Below are positions 32,963 through 42,278 of a DNA stretch of 64,000 nucleotides, piece by piece (the stretch's first letter is position 1; each line of letters starts with the position of its first letter). The position numbers and the translations under genes were made by a program. Below the pieces are notes generated by a model, which did no database searches, had not been told where the DNA came from, and saw only the letters and a program-made list of their open reading frames with translations. The stretch is from NCBI RefSeq assembly GCF_008727815.1, contig NZ_CP044230.1, forward strand, positions 914,001 through 978,000, written 5' to 3'. The DNA is from Streptococcus sp. LPB0220 (lineage in GTDB: Bacteria > Bacillota > Bacilli > Lactobacillales > Streptococcaceae).

Positions 32963-33748
32963 ATGAAATTCCATGAATTTGGTGATAGGAATTTGCCTCC
33001 TATCTTGCTGATACATGGTGGTGGCAGTTCTTGGTGGAACTATCTTCGTCAAGCACGAATCTTGTCAGAAGAATACCGTGTTATTTTACCTACTTTGAAT
33101 GGTCACGGCGAAGAGTACCAACTCGATTATGTTTCTACGGAAGATTCCGCTTTGGAGATCCTAGACTATGTCAAAGCGAACTGTGGTGGGAAGGTATTTG
33201 CGATCGGTGGTGTTTCACTTGGTGGTCAAATTGCTATGGAGCTTTTGTCCTTAGACAGCGAGATAGCTGAGAAGGCCATCATAGACGGAAGCCTCTGTAT
33301 TCCTCAACCAGGGTTAGCTAAACTCAGCATCTTTCTAGTATCCCTATTTGGTAAACTGATGTTCAGTAAATTCTCTTGCAAACTTCAATTAAGCATGATG
33401 GACAAACTCTATCCTAAACTGGCTTATCCAGAGGAAATAAAAGGTTATTATTTGGAGGATCTGCCAAGAACACCTATCAAAACATTGGTGACCATTTACA
33501 AAACCTATATGGGGCGTTACAAGTTGAAGGAAACAATTTCTGCTAGTAAGGCCCAGGTACTGTATATCTACGGTGAAAAAGAATTGAACTGTGTGAAAGC
33601 ATCGGCGAAATTATTTCAGCAGCTACATCCCAACACGATCCAGTATGAAGCAAAGGGGTATAACCATGGCTATTTATCAGCTTACCTGCCTCAAGAGTGG
33701 ATTGATTTGGTGGTACCATTTTTAAAGAGCGATCCATTGGAAATCTGA
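32963..33748 (+). CDS. Alpha/beta hydrolase
   Basis: 261 residues. LIHGGGSSWWNY oxyanion-hole region, nucleophile elbow GVSLGG (Ser about residue 82) and a late histidine in GYNHGYL. Hydrolyses an ester, amide or similar bond; substrate unknown. AAGGAG ribosome site. The next gene starts 21 bases later, so the two are probably cotranscribed. Confidence 0.85.
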   Translation: MKFHEFGDRNLPPILLIHGGGSSWWNYLRQARILSEEYRVILPTLNGHGEEYQLDYVSTEDSALEILDYVKANCGGKVFAIGGVSLGGQIAMELLSLDSEIAEKAIIDGSLCIPQPGLAKLSIFLVSLFGKLMFSKFSCKLQLSMMDKLYPKLAYPEEIKGYYLEDLPRTPIKTLVTIYKTYMGRYKLKETISASKAQVLYIYGEKELNCVKASAKLFQQLHPNTIQYEAKGYNHGYLSAYLPQEWIDLVVPFLKSDPLEI

Positions 33749-33769
33749 TATGCTGTAAGGAGGAATCTT

Positions 33770-34624
33770 ATGCTAGGAGCAATAGTAGGAGACATTGTAG
33801 GTTCTGTTTACGAATGGAGCAATATTAAAACGAAAGACTTTCCATTATTTCGTGAGCATTGTTTTTTCACGGACGATACGGTTATGACATGTGCTGTTGC
33901 TGAAGCCATCATGAACGGTGGTCAGAAGGATGACTTTATTGATGCTATGAAGAAATATGGCAGAATGTATCCCGATGCTGGGTACGGGCCTAGGTTTAAT
34001 ACATGGATTCAAAGCAATGATTGCTCCCCTTATAATAGCTTTGGCAATGGCTCAGCCATGCGTGTTTCTCCTTGTGCTTGGGTCATGGATTGTGGTTTCT
34101 GTGCAAGAACAGGTACTTGGCCATCTCGTAGAAATCTTGCGAGAATTTCTGCAGAGGTGACTCATAACCATCCAGAGGGGGTCAAGGGAGCTATGGCGAC
34201 GTCTGATGCTATCTTTATGTGTCGTTATTACTTTGGAGGTTACAGTGGCGACTATGGAAAACCGATCAACGATAACCCTACAGAGTGCAAGAGACTCATC
34301 AAGGAATACATAGAGCAAGAGTATGGATATAATCTTTCTCAAACACTAGATGAAATTCGTCCTACGTATCGATTCAACGAAACCTGTCAGGATACGGTAC
34401 CTCAAGCCATCATTGCTTTTTTTGAAAGTACAGATTTTGAAGATGCTATTCGAAATGCCATCTCTCTTGGTGGGGATAGTGATACTCTTGCTGCTATCAC
34501 CGGAAGTATAGCAGAGGCCGCATATGGTATTCCTGATTGGATTAAGGATAAAGCCTATACCTATCTAGATGAGCCTTTAAAAGATGTGCTTAGCCGATGG
34601 GAGCAAGAAGTTTCAATAACATAA
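33770..34624 (+). CDS. ADP-ribosylglycohydrolase family protein
   Basis: 284 residues. The family metal-binding motifs FTDDTVMT (about 33-40) and GGDSDTLAAI (about 236-245) are intact. Such enzymes remove ADP-ribose from proteins, nucleic acids or metabolites. No ADP-ribosyltransferase gene is seen nearby, so its partner is unknown. Strong AAGGAGG ribosome site; transcript ends in a clear terminator. Confidence 0.92.
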   Translation: MLGAIVGDIVGSVYEWSNIKTKDFPLFREHCFFTDDTVMTCAVAEAIMNGGQKDDFIDAMKKYGRMYPDAGYGPRFNTWIQSNDCSPYNSFGNGSAMRVSPCAWVMDCGFCARTGTWPSRRNLARISAEVTHNHPEGVKGAMATSDAIFMCRYYFGGYSGDYGKPINDNPTECKRLIKEYIEQEYGYNLSQTLDEIRPTYRFNETCQDTVPQAIIAFFESTDFEDAIRNAISLGGDSDTLAAITGSIAEAAYGIPDWIKDKAYTYLDEPLKDVLSRWEQEVSIT

Positions 34625-34655
34625 CAGAGATTAGATAAAGACAACCAAAAACACT

Positions 34656-34691
34656 AAAGCGACGAGATAAGTAATAATCTCGTCGCTTTTT
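34656..34691 (+). terminator. Terminator after ADP-ribosylglycohydrolase
   Basis: AAAGCGACGAGAT ... ATCTCGTCGCTTT, perfect 13-bp stem, followed by T-run. Confidence 0.9.
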
Positions 34692-34729
34692 GCTTAATAG
34701 TTAATGTTGCTATGGATTTATTCAGGCAC

Positions 34730-35446
34730 TTAGTTAGATTTTTGCTGATTTAAGAGGAGGATACAAGTCATTACTGAGATACAGGATACAAGAATCAGAT
34801 ACCAAAGATTTTCAAGACCAAAACCATGATCTAGCATCAAGCGGAATCCCCAAAAGGCTGGGAAAAGACGCCCGATTGCTTGAAGAAAATCAGGTAGTAA
34901 GTTGCTAGGAAACATGATTCCTGAGAGCATAATTGAGGGTAAAAATACAAGTTGCGCTATCATGGTCAGCTTTGCTTGATTATTAACAGTAAGGCCCAGT
35001 ATACTTCCGATACTCAACGATACAAAAATGTAGATGGCAAGCGCGAGAAAGAATAGGGGAAGTTGATTCGGTAGACTTGCTTTAAATAAAATTGGAGCAA
35101 GTAGTAGGATCACCATGCAGGTCATTATCAAATGAACAAAGGCAGAGAGAAGCATGGTCACCAATCCTAAGTGAATAGGCACACCATTTGCTTTATAAAT
35201 CTTTTTTATGTCGCTTCCGTATGTTTCAATCAAGGAAGGCGGTAAGCCGAGAAAGGCCCCCATGGAAACACTCATGACAATCATTGACTGTATGAGTGTA
35301 CTACCCATTTCAGGCATAACGGAAGTAAAAATACCACCCATGAGAAGAAAGAAAATAAGCGGTACAATATAGTAAGTAACCAAGAGAGACTTACTTCGTA
35401 TGTCCAATTTCCACTGTAATGCTAGGCTATACAAGAATCCTTTCAT
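34730..35446 (-). CDS. ABC-2 type permease
   Basis: 238 residues, six hydrophobic segments, ABC-2 permease family (MLSGIMFPSNLLP motif typical of drug/lipid exporters). It overlaps the ATPase gene upstream by 4 bases and is the last gene of a MerR-ATPase-permease operon. Probably exports a drug or amphiphile that MerR senses. Confidence 0.88.
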   Translation of the reverse strand: MKGFLYSLALQWKLDIRSKSLLVTYYIVPLIFFLLMGGIFTSVMPEMGSTLIQSMIVMSVSMGAFLGLPPSLIETYGSDIKKIYKANGVPIHLGLVTMLLSAFVHLIMTCMVILLLAPILFKASLPNQLPLFFLALAIYIFVSLSIGSILGLTVNNQAKLTMIAQLVFLPSIMLSGIMFPSNLLPDFLQAIGRLFPAFWGFRLMLDHGFGLENLWYLILVSCISVMTCILLLNQQKSN

Positions 35447-36258
35447 TCCGATCCCCTCCTTGCCATTTCGATGAAATGCTGCTCCAGTGTACCACGATCA
35501 ACCTTAATATCCAATATCTGGATATGTTTCTGTTTGCATTCTTCCAATAATGAAATCAAAGTGTCCTCGATCGTATCTGTTTCAAAAGATTCCTCTCCGT
35601 CCCGGGTCTTTAAATGAATGAAATATTTTCTTCCCAACCTGTCTGTCAGTTCTGAAGGAGTACCACAAAATACGATCTTTCCACTATTCAAAATAGCAAT
35701 GCGGTCACATAAGGTTTCAACTTCGGCCATATCGTGGCTTGCCAAGACGATTGTCTTTCCCTGCGATTTGAGCTTTCGGATTTGTTCGTGGAGGGACAGT
35801 CTTCCTTCAACATCAAGTCCCGCTGTCGGTTCATCGAGAAATAGAATATCCGGATTACTGATAAGTGCAAGAGCAAGATGTAATCTTCTTTTTTGACCGG
35901 TGGATAATTCTATGTATTGCGTCTGTTCAATTTCTTTTATGCCAAGGGCCTTTAGCATAGCATCATCAATGTATGTATGATTCCATTTTGCAAAGAGTTT
36001 TATGGCTTCCATCGGTTTGATGTGAGCGGGTAGAGAGGAGGACTGTAGTTGAATTCCGGTTTTCCCGTTTACAACTATCTTGCCTTTATCATATTTTCTC
36101 AGACCTTCGATACATTCAAGCGTTGTTGTTTTACCAGCTCCGTTTACTCCGAGCAGAGCAAAGATTTCTCCTTGTTTGATTTGAAAATCGAGACCTCTAA
36201 GAACCATATTGCTACCATAACTTTTCTTTAATCCAGAAACCTCTATTGCGTCTTTCAT
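35443..36258 (-). CDS. ABC transporter ATP-binding protein
   Basis: 271 residues. GVNGAGKTT Walker A, LSTGQKRRLH signature, ILFLDEP Walker B, followed by a C-terminal extension of about 60 residues. Partner of the permease gene with which it overlaps (ATGA type). Overlaps the MerR gene by 4 bases, so all three are coupled. Confidence 0.93.
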   Translation of the reverse strand: MKDAIEVSGLKKSYGSNMVLRGLDFQIKQGEIFALLGVNGAGKTTTLECIEGLRKYDKGKIVVNGKTGIQLQSSSLPAHIKPMEAIKLFAKWNHTYIDDAMLKALGIKEIEQTQYIELSTGQKRRLHLALALISNPDILFLDEPTAGLDVEGRLSLHEQIRKLKSQGKTIVLASHDMAEVETLCDRIAILNSGKIVFCGTPSELTDRLGRKYFIHLKTRDGEESFETDTIEDTLISLLEECKQKHIQILDIKVDRGTLEQHFIEMARRGSE

Positions 36259-37058
36259 GGTTCTACCTCCTCAAAGGGATTTGTTCCAAGCCTTGAAAAA
36301 TAGACTTGTAAAGCAGGCCCTAAATAATCATTAACGATTTTTTGCTTTTCTTCCCAAGCGTTTGAGGCGGTATCGATATTCCCTATCTCCATCAACTTCG
36401 GAAGCATGCTCATATCACCATTTGTAAACTCCATAATCAAGCTCCAGTATTCTTGCACAACCTGTTGGCATTGTTCGCTTTCAGCTGGTACGTTTTCTTT
36501 CTGAAGCTCCACGATTTGATCACTTAGGCGGTTCAACCTATCCATAAAATCTTGCCCGCTTTTCTTGTCAAATCGACTGCGTATCTGGTCGAGCGTATCA
36601 TCATCAAAGCGCTTAATGAGAGAGTAGGAGTCATTCTTCATCTGTAGATTGACAATAATGTCTGCATACTTCTTAAAATTGACCGTCTGTATTTGTAAAA
36701 CTTCTGCCTTTAACTGCTCTATTGCGACTAAAGAATCCTTAAGTTGTTCAATATTTTTACGAAGAATATCTGCTTGCTCTGTAAGAGCATTGGCAACATC
36801 ATCAGGTGTTTTCAAAGAGATCAAACGCCCCTTTATATCCTTGAGAGAAAAGCCTAATGATTTTAATGATAGAATCTGATGGAGTAGCACTATATCTTTA
36901 TCGGTATAAAGCCTGCGACCTCCCTCACTTTCTGCCGATGGGGAAAGTAGCCCCTCTTTATCGTAATATTGTAGAGTACGGATGGTAATGCCCATTTTCT
37001 TAGCAAGTTCCCCCACTGTCATAAATCCTTCCGGAATTGCTCTATATTTAGCCATCAT
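36255..37058 (-). CDS. MerR family regulator
   Basis: 267 residues. N-terminal winged helix with MTVGELAKKMGITIRTLQYY and the GGRRLYTDKD wing, a coiled-coil dimerisation helix (about 90-125) and a TipAS-like C-terminal ligand domain. The ATG at 37058 lies 6 bases after GGAGG; the in-frame ATG at 37073 overlaps that site and was rejected. Its promoter has the 19-base spacer and dyad typical of MerR activators. Confidence 0.92.
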   Translation of the reverse strand: MMAKYRAIPEGFMTVGELAKKMGITIRTLQYYDKEGLLSPSAESEGGRRLYTDKDIVLLHQILSLKSLGFSLKDIKGRLISLKTPDDVANALTEQADILRKNIEQLKDSLVAIEQLKAEVLQIQTVNFKKYADIIVNLQMKNDSYSLIKRFDDDTLDQIRSRFDKKSGQDFMDRLNRLSDQIVELQKENVPAESEQCQQVVQEYWSLIMEFTNGDMSMLPKLMEIGNIDTASNAWEEKQKIVNDYLGPALQVYFSRLGTNPFEEVEP

Positions 37059-37077
37059 TACCCACCTCCTCATACCT

Positions 37078-37108
37078 ATTATACATCATGACGTAAGGTC
37101 ATAAACAA
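37078..37108 (-). promoter_or_regulatory. MerR-type promoter and operator
   Basis: On the minus strand: TTGTTT (37108-37103), a 19-base spacer, TATAAT (37083-37078). The spacer contains the dyad ATGAC-CTTAC-GTCAT (37102-37088). An overlong spacer with a central dyad is how MerR proteins activate by DNA untwisting. Confidence 0.85.
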
Positions 37109-37293
37109 GGAGTTTTAATAAAATTTAAACTGTAAATCTTTTAGCATTAATGAAGAATCTCATAAAAAATATAGACTTGATGAATTGGTGAGCTTGTTTT
37201 CTATTTCAAAAGGTTATTTGGTCCAATAATAAATATCTGATATGTGAGTGGAAACGTGTTATAATTGAGGATGAGACAAGAGGAGGTAAGCTG

Positions 37294-37335
37294 GTGAAAT
37301 TTTTAGCAATCAATCCTATTTAGTAAAAAGAATGC
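37294..37335 (+). pseudogene. Remnant of an RDD protein gene
   Basis: GTG then codons VKFLAINPI followed by a stop and decayed sequence. Both it and the upstream bases (TTATAAT, GAGGATGAGACAAGAGG) match the start of the RDD gene at 50584 (MKMLAINPISFKK). Confidence 0.75.
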
Positions 37336-37350
37336 TTGAATCTCTATCCT

Positions 37351-37404
37351 CACGTGTTGAGTATATTAGTTTGCTAAAAAACTATCTTCTATCTAAATAT
37401 TGAA
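37351..37404 (+). repeat. rumA-tail repeat, copy F
   Basis: CACGTGTTGAG then codons at 37356-37404 for VEYISLLKNYLLSKY-stop. It aligns with VECVSLLVK of copy C. The element end in front is not clear, so this is the weakest copy. Confidence 0.45.
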
Positions 37405-37414
37405 AGGATTAATG

Positions 37415-37981
37415 ATGTATCTATTAGAATTTTACCAAAACAATTATTCAAAAGATTTAGTCGTGTTTGATTCTTTAGAAGAGGGAAGAGCCTTTGTAGC
37501 GCAAATCCCGGGATATACTTTAGAAAAAGAAGATAGTTTTGATGTGGAGTATTTTAATCCAAAAAATCTACCGGATTATATGGAGATTGTCTTCAATGGA
37601 AATATTGTCCCTTTATCTAGATTTTCGTTTAATTCTGAGGAAAATGTGGACATTATTTGGAAAGAAATTTCGAATCTATCCGTTAAAAACGATAAAATGA
37701 TCGAAGGAGCTACAAAAGTAGATGCATATGTCGTGAATAACGATGAAGTGAAAGCTTATGTCGAAGCACGAGAAGCAAACTTCCGCAAGGCAAAAATATT
37801 CCTAGAAAACAAAGGGTATGAAGTTGACAGAAGCTTTTTCGGAAGTGAAGACGGCGAAGCGATTCTCTACAGAAAATGCGGCACCGAAGATTGGCACTTC
37901 TTATGCCACTTAGACCCGCTGTTTGTAGAGATTGAAGATGTCGAAGAATATGTGAAAGAAGCGATGGAAGATATTCAATAG
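37415..37981 (+). CDS. Unknown acidic protein
   Basis: 188-residue soluble, acidic protein without signal peptide or membrane segment. Not recognised. Two ATGs at 37412 and 37415; AAAGGA gives better spacing to the second. It opens a run of small orphan genes resembling the immunity-type gene clusters of streptococci, but no toxin is present. Confidence 0.7.
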   Translation: MYLLEFYQNNYSKDLVVFDSLEEGRAFVAQIPGYTLEKEDSFDVEYFNPKNLPDYMEIVFNGNIVPLSRFSFNSEENVDIIWKEISNLSVKNDKMIEGATKVDAYVVNNDEVKAYVEAREANFRKAKIFLENKGYEVDRSFFGSEDGEAILYRKCGTEDWHFLCHLDPLFVEIEDVEEYVKEAMEDIQ

Positions 37982-38117
37982 TCAAACAAAGTTCTTTGTG
38001 AGTTTATGCCACTGCTTGAGTAGACGGATTGAGCAGTAAAGAGAAACATCTAGCACTATCTAGCTTCTTAAGGAGAAATATCTATCATAAAAATGGAAAT
38101 CAGGAAAACCTATCTTG

Positions 38118-38345
38118 TAAAATAAGATTATCGCATTAATTCCTCAAGATATGATTAAACGGATTCCATTTTTTGTTAGAAAACATGCTATTACACATAC
38201 TGTTAAGAGAGTATCGCTCGAGTATCCGGAGTTGTATGCAGTAGCTGAACAAGAAGGCCAACTTCCTGAAAAGGAAGCTCAAGAATTGCAACAAATTCTT
38301 ACAGATATTTTCCAAGAGAAAATGAACAAGCATAAGATTAAATAA
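38118..38345 (+). pseudogene. Fragment of NKHKIK-ending small protein
   Basis: Encodes residues homologous to the last about 70 residues of the 103-residue protein at 51889 (shared RIPFFVR, YPELYAVA, LPEKE and the EKMNKHKIK end). The N-terminal third is missing and an in-frame TAA precedes the homologous part, with no ribosome site before the internal ATG at 38151. Part of the duplicated RDD / NKHKIK / CbrC order. Confidence 0.7.
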
Positions 38346-38393
38346 GCTTTGAGATTTATCAATAAGATGTCGATTGAGCATTAGGAGTTGAGA

Positions 38394-39200
38394 ATGGCAA
38401 TTGATGGCGTTAAAATCATTGACAGTGATCAAGGGTATGACATTTACAATGAGGTAGTTGGTCGCTATAGAGATGGTGATCATGTAGCGAATATTATCAA
38501 GGATATCCTCGATGCGGAGAAAGATTACTGTCAAACAGACTTTTTTACAGAAATTTATTGGACTGCTCTTGCCTACTCACTGTGGAAGATTGGTCACCTG
38601 ACAGACGATATCAGAGATAAAACCTTGGAGCTTATCAAAAAAGGGGCTGATCCATTTTGGTTGGAAATAGATTCAAAGGCTTTGAAGCAAAGGCAAAAGG
38701 TCTTGGATAATCTTGCTATCCATTTGCAAACTGAAAATCCTAGACCTCTAAAGGTCACTAAAGCCAAAACTAAACGTAAACCTTATTTTGAAGAAGGAGA
38801 TCTCCTTACTGTTAAGTTCCAAGATGAGTATGGTCTTGTCTTTGTATCTATGGTGGAGCAGAGTCCTAGAAAGCTTGAGTATCATTTGGCTTGCACACGC
38901 CTCTTACAAACCAAAAAGCCCTCCATCGATGATTTTTTGACCAGTCAAATCTCCTGTAAGATGGACAATACAAAGTTTGCTCTCGTTACAGATTGCTGGT
39001 TCAATCACAAAGATTTAGGGCAATTATTAGAAAATATTGAAAAAATTGGACAGGTGAAACTTAGACCTTTTAGTCTTTGGATGTTGGCACCTGCCCAAAA
39101 TTTAGAAGATATTTATGAAGAAATCACTAGAGATAAAGGTTCCTCTGGCCTTCGATTCATCGAAACCTATAAACTTGTCGACGATATTTTTCCAGTTTAA
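38394..39200 (+). CDS. Unknown protein, possible immunity type
   Basis: 268-residue soluble protein. The segment FTEIYWTALAYSLWKIGHLTDD (split as FTEIYWTALAY / SLWKIGHL) near residues 47-68 resembles a helical motif of uncharacterised bacterial proteins often found as orphan immunity-like genes; this is from memory and unverified. AGGAG is 6 bases before the ATG; the in-frame TTG at 38388 is too close. Confidence 0.65.
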   Translation: MAIDGVKIIDSDQGYDIYNEVVGRYRDGDHVANIIKDILDAEKDYCQTDFFTEIYWTALAYSLWKIGHLTDDIRDKTLELIKKGADPFWLEIDSKALKQRQKVLDNLAIHLQTENPRPLKVTKAKTKRKPYFEEGDLLTVKFQDEYGLVFVSMVEQSPRKLEYHLACTRLLQTKKPSIDDFLTSQISCKMDNTKFALVTDCWFNHKDLGQLLENIEKIGQVKLRPFSLWMLAPAQNLEDIYEEITRDKGSSGLRFIETYKLVDDIFPV

Positions 39201-39230
39201 TACTTATGTGATAAAGGGGGAAATGGTGAA

Positions 39231-40250
39231 TCATTCCCACATGCTATGCTGGGCTCTGACTCCATAGCTATCAATCGAACCATCTGAATTGAACTTGGAT
39301 TCAATCCGGTATCTTTTCCAGAGGTCGTAATCTGCTGTTTGGATGGTTAGGATAAAGTTGGTATCTTTATCAGAGACGTTATAATCAGCTGGATTGACTT
39401 CAAAGATATCGATTAATTTTCGTGTTTGAAAATCTTGGAGCTTGAGATTTGCTAGCTTGACATGATTGATGGAAATTTTTTCTAGTTGCTTGCTATCCTT
39501 AGGTGTTCTGTAATAGGTGATGACGCAGTTTTTGAGTTGATCAGTATCTCTTCCCGTAGGAGTAAGGCTCATAAAGCCACAGGACTGATCATCCCGCTTG
39601 ACTTCAAGAAGCTGACCGTAGTAGAAGTGGTCGTTTTTGGGATTGGTGATGGAACTCTCTGCGCCTTTATCTCCAAAGGTATAGCCTTGGTCTAAAAGCT
39701 CGGAAGCCTTGGTTTCACCGATGATGACAGTGGTATCTTGAATGGTTACGGGAACTGGTTGAGCTGGAAGACCACTCATCATCATGCAGAACATAAAAAC
39801 ATAACTTGTTAAAAAAGCTGTCCCGATAACAGCGTTGGTTGATGCATAGACATGACTGTTATGAAAGTTTTTGCTTATAGCCAGTACAACAAATTTACCA
39901 ATACTTTTTAAAACCATACTAACAAGTACGATGAAAAATTGTTTTTTCAAACATTCATAAATGGCTTGAGGAAAGCTATTACTATGATAGTAGAGGACAG
40001 CCAATACGAGTAGATTTACGATTAAATAGATCAGCAAGAACCAATGAATCTCTTTAAGGGCATTAGCATCAGTGATTTCTTCATAGTCAACGTGAATTCT
40101 TCCTTGAACAGCATGGCCAAGTTTGTAAATCCATTTGGGAATGTCTTTGCCTTTTTTAACCGCAACTACAAGTCTGATATAGAGGTAGATAGTAAAGGAT
40201 AAGGATAGAAAGAAAAGAGCATAAAAACCCAAAACAATACTAGTGAACAT
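39231..40250 (-). CDS. Unknown membrane protein
   Basis: 339 residues. Four membrane helices in the first half (about 5-27, 71-90, 103-128 and 141-161) and a soluble C-terminal domain of about 175 residues, probably outside. Not recognised. It is the only minus-strand gene in this run of small genes. Confidence 0.7.
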   Translation of the reverse strand: MFTSIVLGFYALFFLSLSFTIYLYIRLVVAVKKGKDIPKWIYKLGHAVQGRIHVDYEEITDANALKEIHWFLLIYLIVNLLVLAVLYYHSNSFPQAIYECLKKQFFIVLVSMVLKSIGKFVVLAISKNFHNSHVYASTNAVIGTAFLTSYVFMFCMMMSGLPAQPVPVTIQDTTVIIGETKASELLDQGYTFGDKGAESSITNPKNDHFYYGQLLEVKRDDQSCGFMSLTPTGRDTDQLKNCVITYYRTPKDSKQLEKISINHVKLANLKLQDFQTRKLIDIFEVNPADYNVSDKDTNFILTIQTADYDLWKRYRIESKFNSDGSIDSYGVRAQHSMWE

Positions 40251-40369
40251 TACTATTTCCCTTTATTTAACATTCAATAAAACAATTTCTTAGCTCCATT
40301 ATAGCATTTTCTATAGAAATAGAGCTAGAAATATCAGTATTATCCTACAAGATTCAAAGGAGAAAAATC

Positions 40370-40876
40370 ATGGGAATGATTGCCAATTATCAATATTTAC
40401 CAGACAATGAATTAGAACAAATAAAAGCTCTTTCTAACCAAGAAGATGACTTGTTAGACTTTGCTGAGGACTCCGCTGACACTCATGATATCATAATAGA
40501 TATCGACAAAATGTGGGATGCTCTTCTCTTTGTCATGACAGGATTTAGTAGTTCAGAATTTTTGGATGACAATCCCTTGAGAGAAGCTGTTTTAGGGGTG
40601 ACTCCTCTAGAGGATGTATCTGAATATATCGCCTATACTGAAAAATCGAGAATTGCGGCTATCAGTCAAGCTTTAGAAGAATTTGATATGGACAAGGCTT
40701 TGAAAGACTTTAGTATGGAAGCATGCAAGAAAGCCGACTTGTATCCTGATATTTGGGATTATCTTGAGGAAGAGGAAGAAATCAAGGATGACATTTTAAC
40801 CTGCTTTGTAAATATGAAAGAGTTTTACAAAAATATTCTAGAACTCAATGGAAATGTCCTAGTCACTATTTGTTAA
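40370..40876 (+). CDS. DUF1877 (YfbM-like) protein
   Basis: 168 residues. MGMIANYQYLPDNELEQI start and the DIDKMWDALLFVMTG block are the marks of the DUF1877/YfbM family; function unknown, frequently present as lone immunity-like gene. AAGGAG ribosome site. Next gene 31 bases downstream. Confidence 0.85.
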   Translation: MGMIANYQYLPDNELEQIKALSNQEDDLLDFAEDSADTHDIIIDIDKMWDALLFVMTGFSSSEFLDDNPLREAVLGVTPLEDVSEYIAYTEKSRIAAISQALEEFDMDKALKDFSMEACKKADLYPDIWDYLEEEEEIKDDILTCFVNMKEFYKNILELNGNVLVTIC

Positions 40877-40907
40877 GGTTTTTATATTCCATTAGAAAGG
40901 TAATCCT

Positions 40908-41759
40908 ATGAATCCATTTCTAGAAAAATACATTACATTAAAAAAGCAATACCTGGACCAAGATGGAAAGCCTTCAAGTGTCGCAGCCCTTTATGATTTG
41001 GCTGATGAATTAGCTAAGTCTGATGATTTAGAAGCGAAGAAAGTCTTAGTTGACCTCTATGAGCAATTGGGTCTCTACACTAGTGCCTATAGCTTATTTA
41101 CTGAAATCTTAGATAAACCAGATCGAAAACAGATAAAGAAACTGAGTCGTTTACAAGAAATGAGTCAAAGTCATGGAGATAGATTTGCCCATTCTCGTCC
41201 ACTAACAAAAGAAGAGAAGAAGCAAAGGCAGGACTTGTTAAAAGACTTACCCCATTTTCTCTATCATCCAGATCCCTTAGCTACAGGTTCATTTGTTGAA
41301 GGAGAAGCCAAGGTTTGTCCATCTTGTGGGAAAGAAAGCAATGTTTATTATGCTCTTAGACCCTACAGTATTGAAGAGATAGAACATCTCTGCCCAACTT
41401 GCATTGCAAATGGTCAAGCAGCTAAGAAATTCGATGCGGAATTTATCCAAGATGCCGAGTGGCAGGGTGAATTGGATCCAGAAAAGAATCAGCTGCTTTT
41501 TTGTCAGACTCCAGGCTACTCTAGTTGGCAGGGAGAATATTGGCTTTCTTGTTGCCAAGATTATTGTGCTTACCTGGGTACAGTTGGAACTCGTGAATTA
41601 AAGGATATGGGAATCGCTGAGCAAGTCTTGGCAGACTATGAAGCGCGTGAGGAATATCAAGAGGTAGAAGACTACTTGGTTAAAGACGGGCCTATCTGTG
41701 GTTATTTGTTTAGATGTCTCCATTGTCAAAAATACCAGATCTGGGTTGATGCAGATTAA
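40908..41759 (+). CDS. CbrC-family protein, paralogue 1
   Basis: 283 residues: an N-terminal helical region (1-110) and a C-terminal CbrC/UPF0167 domain with cysteine pairs CPSC, CPTC and CLHC that likely bind zinc. E. coli CbrC is linked to colicin E2 tolerance; mechanism unknown. A second, very similar gene of identical length lies at 54754. The end of the gene (LFRCLHCQKYQIWVDAD) is nearly the same in both. Confidence 0.88.
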   Translation: MNPFLEKYITLKKQYLDQDGKPSSVAALYDLADELAKSDDLEAKKVLVDLYEQLGLYTSAYSLFTEILDKPDRKQIKKLSRLQEMSQSHGDRFAHSRPLTKEEKKQRQDLLKDLPHFLYHPDPLATGSFVEGEAKVCPSCGKESNVYYALRPYSIEEIEHLCPTCIANGQAAKKFDAEFIQDAEWQGELDPEKNQLLFCQTPGYSSWQGEYWLSCCQDYCAYLGTVGTRELKDMGIAEQVLADYEAREEYQEVEDYLVKDGPICGYLFRCLHCQKYQIWVDAD

Positions 41760-41777
41760 ATCGGAATGTGATTCGCT

Positions 41778-42251
41778 ATGAAAATTAAAGAGAAGACTAT
41801 GGAAGAACTAGAATTATTCGAAGCCGCCTCCAAAGATTTATTAGATACTATACAGGGATTTAAAGACAATCTATCTATTCAATTTCCCCTATTAGATAGT
41901 GATAACTGGCAGTATGATAAGGGATCGATAAAAGTTTGTAAAGCTGATGAGTTAGGATTCAAAAAAAGATGTAGGGTCGGAATTAGCTACAACTTGAAAG
42001 TCTCCTTATTAAACGAAGATGCCGAGCAAATCTGGTTACTGTTTAAAGACTGGTTCAATACTAGCAGATTGAGTCAAGTTGAAAGAAATCCTAATAATGA
42101 GGATTTGGGAAGATATGTCTTCTCAGCAAGTTCCCCTCTAGGCGATCAGGTAGATTGTTCCATTTATTTGCCCAATGAGTGGAATATCCCTCAGATTAGC
42201 TTTTCAGGCTATCTAACAGCTCGTTATAGGGCTTGTGATCTTGATAAATAG
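41778..42251 (+). CDS. Unknown protein
   Basis: 157-residue soluble protein, not recognised. Begins 18 bases after the CbrC-like gene, with a poor ribosome site, so it is likely coupled. Compact predicted alpha/beta content, no signal or membrane segment. Confidence 0.65.
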   Translation: MKIKEKTMEELELFEAASKDLLDTIQGFKDNLSIQFPLLDSDNWQYDKGSIKVCKADELGFKKRCRVGISYNLKVSLLNEDAEQIWLLFKDWFNTSRLSQVERNPNNEDLGRYVFSASSPLGDQVDCSIYLPNEWNIPQISFSGYLTARYRACDLDK

Positions 42252-42278
42252 CAAGAATAAGATGGAGGTTTTTTAGAG

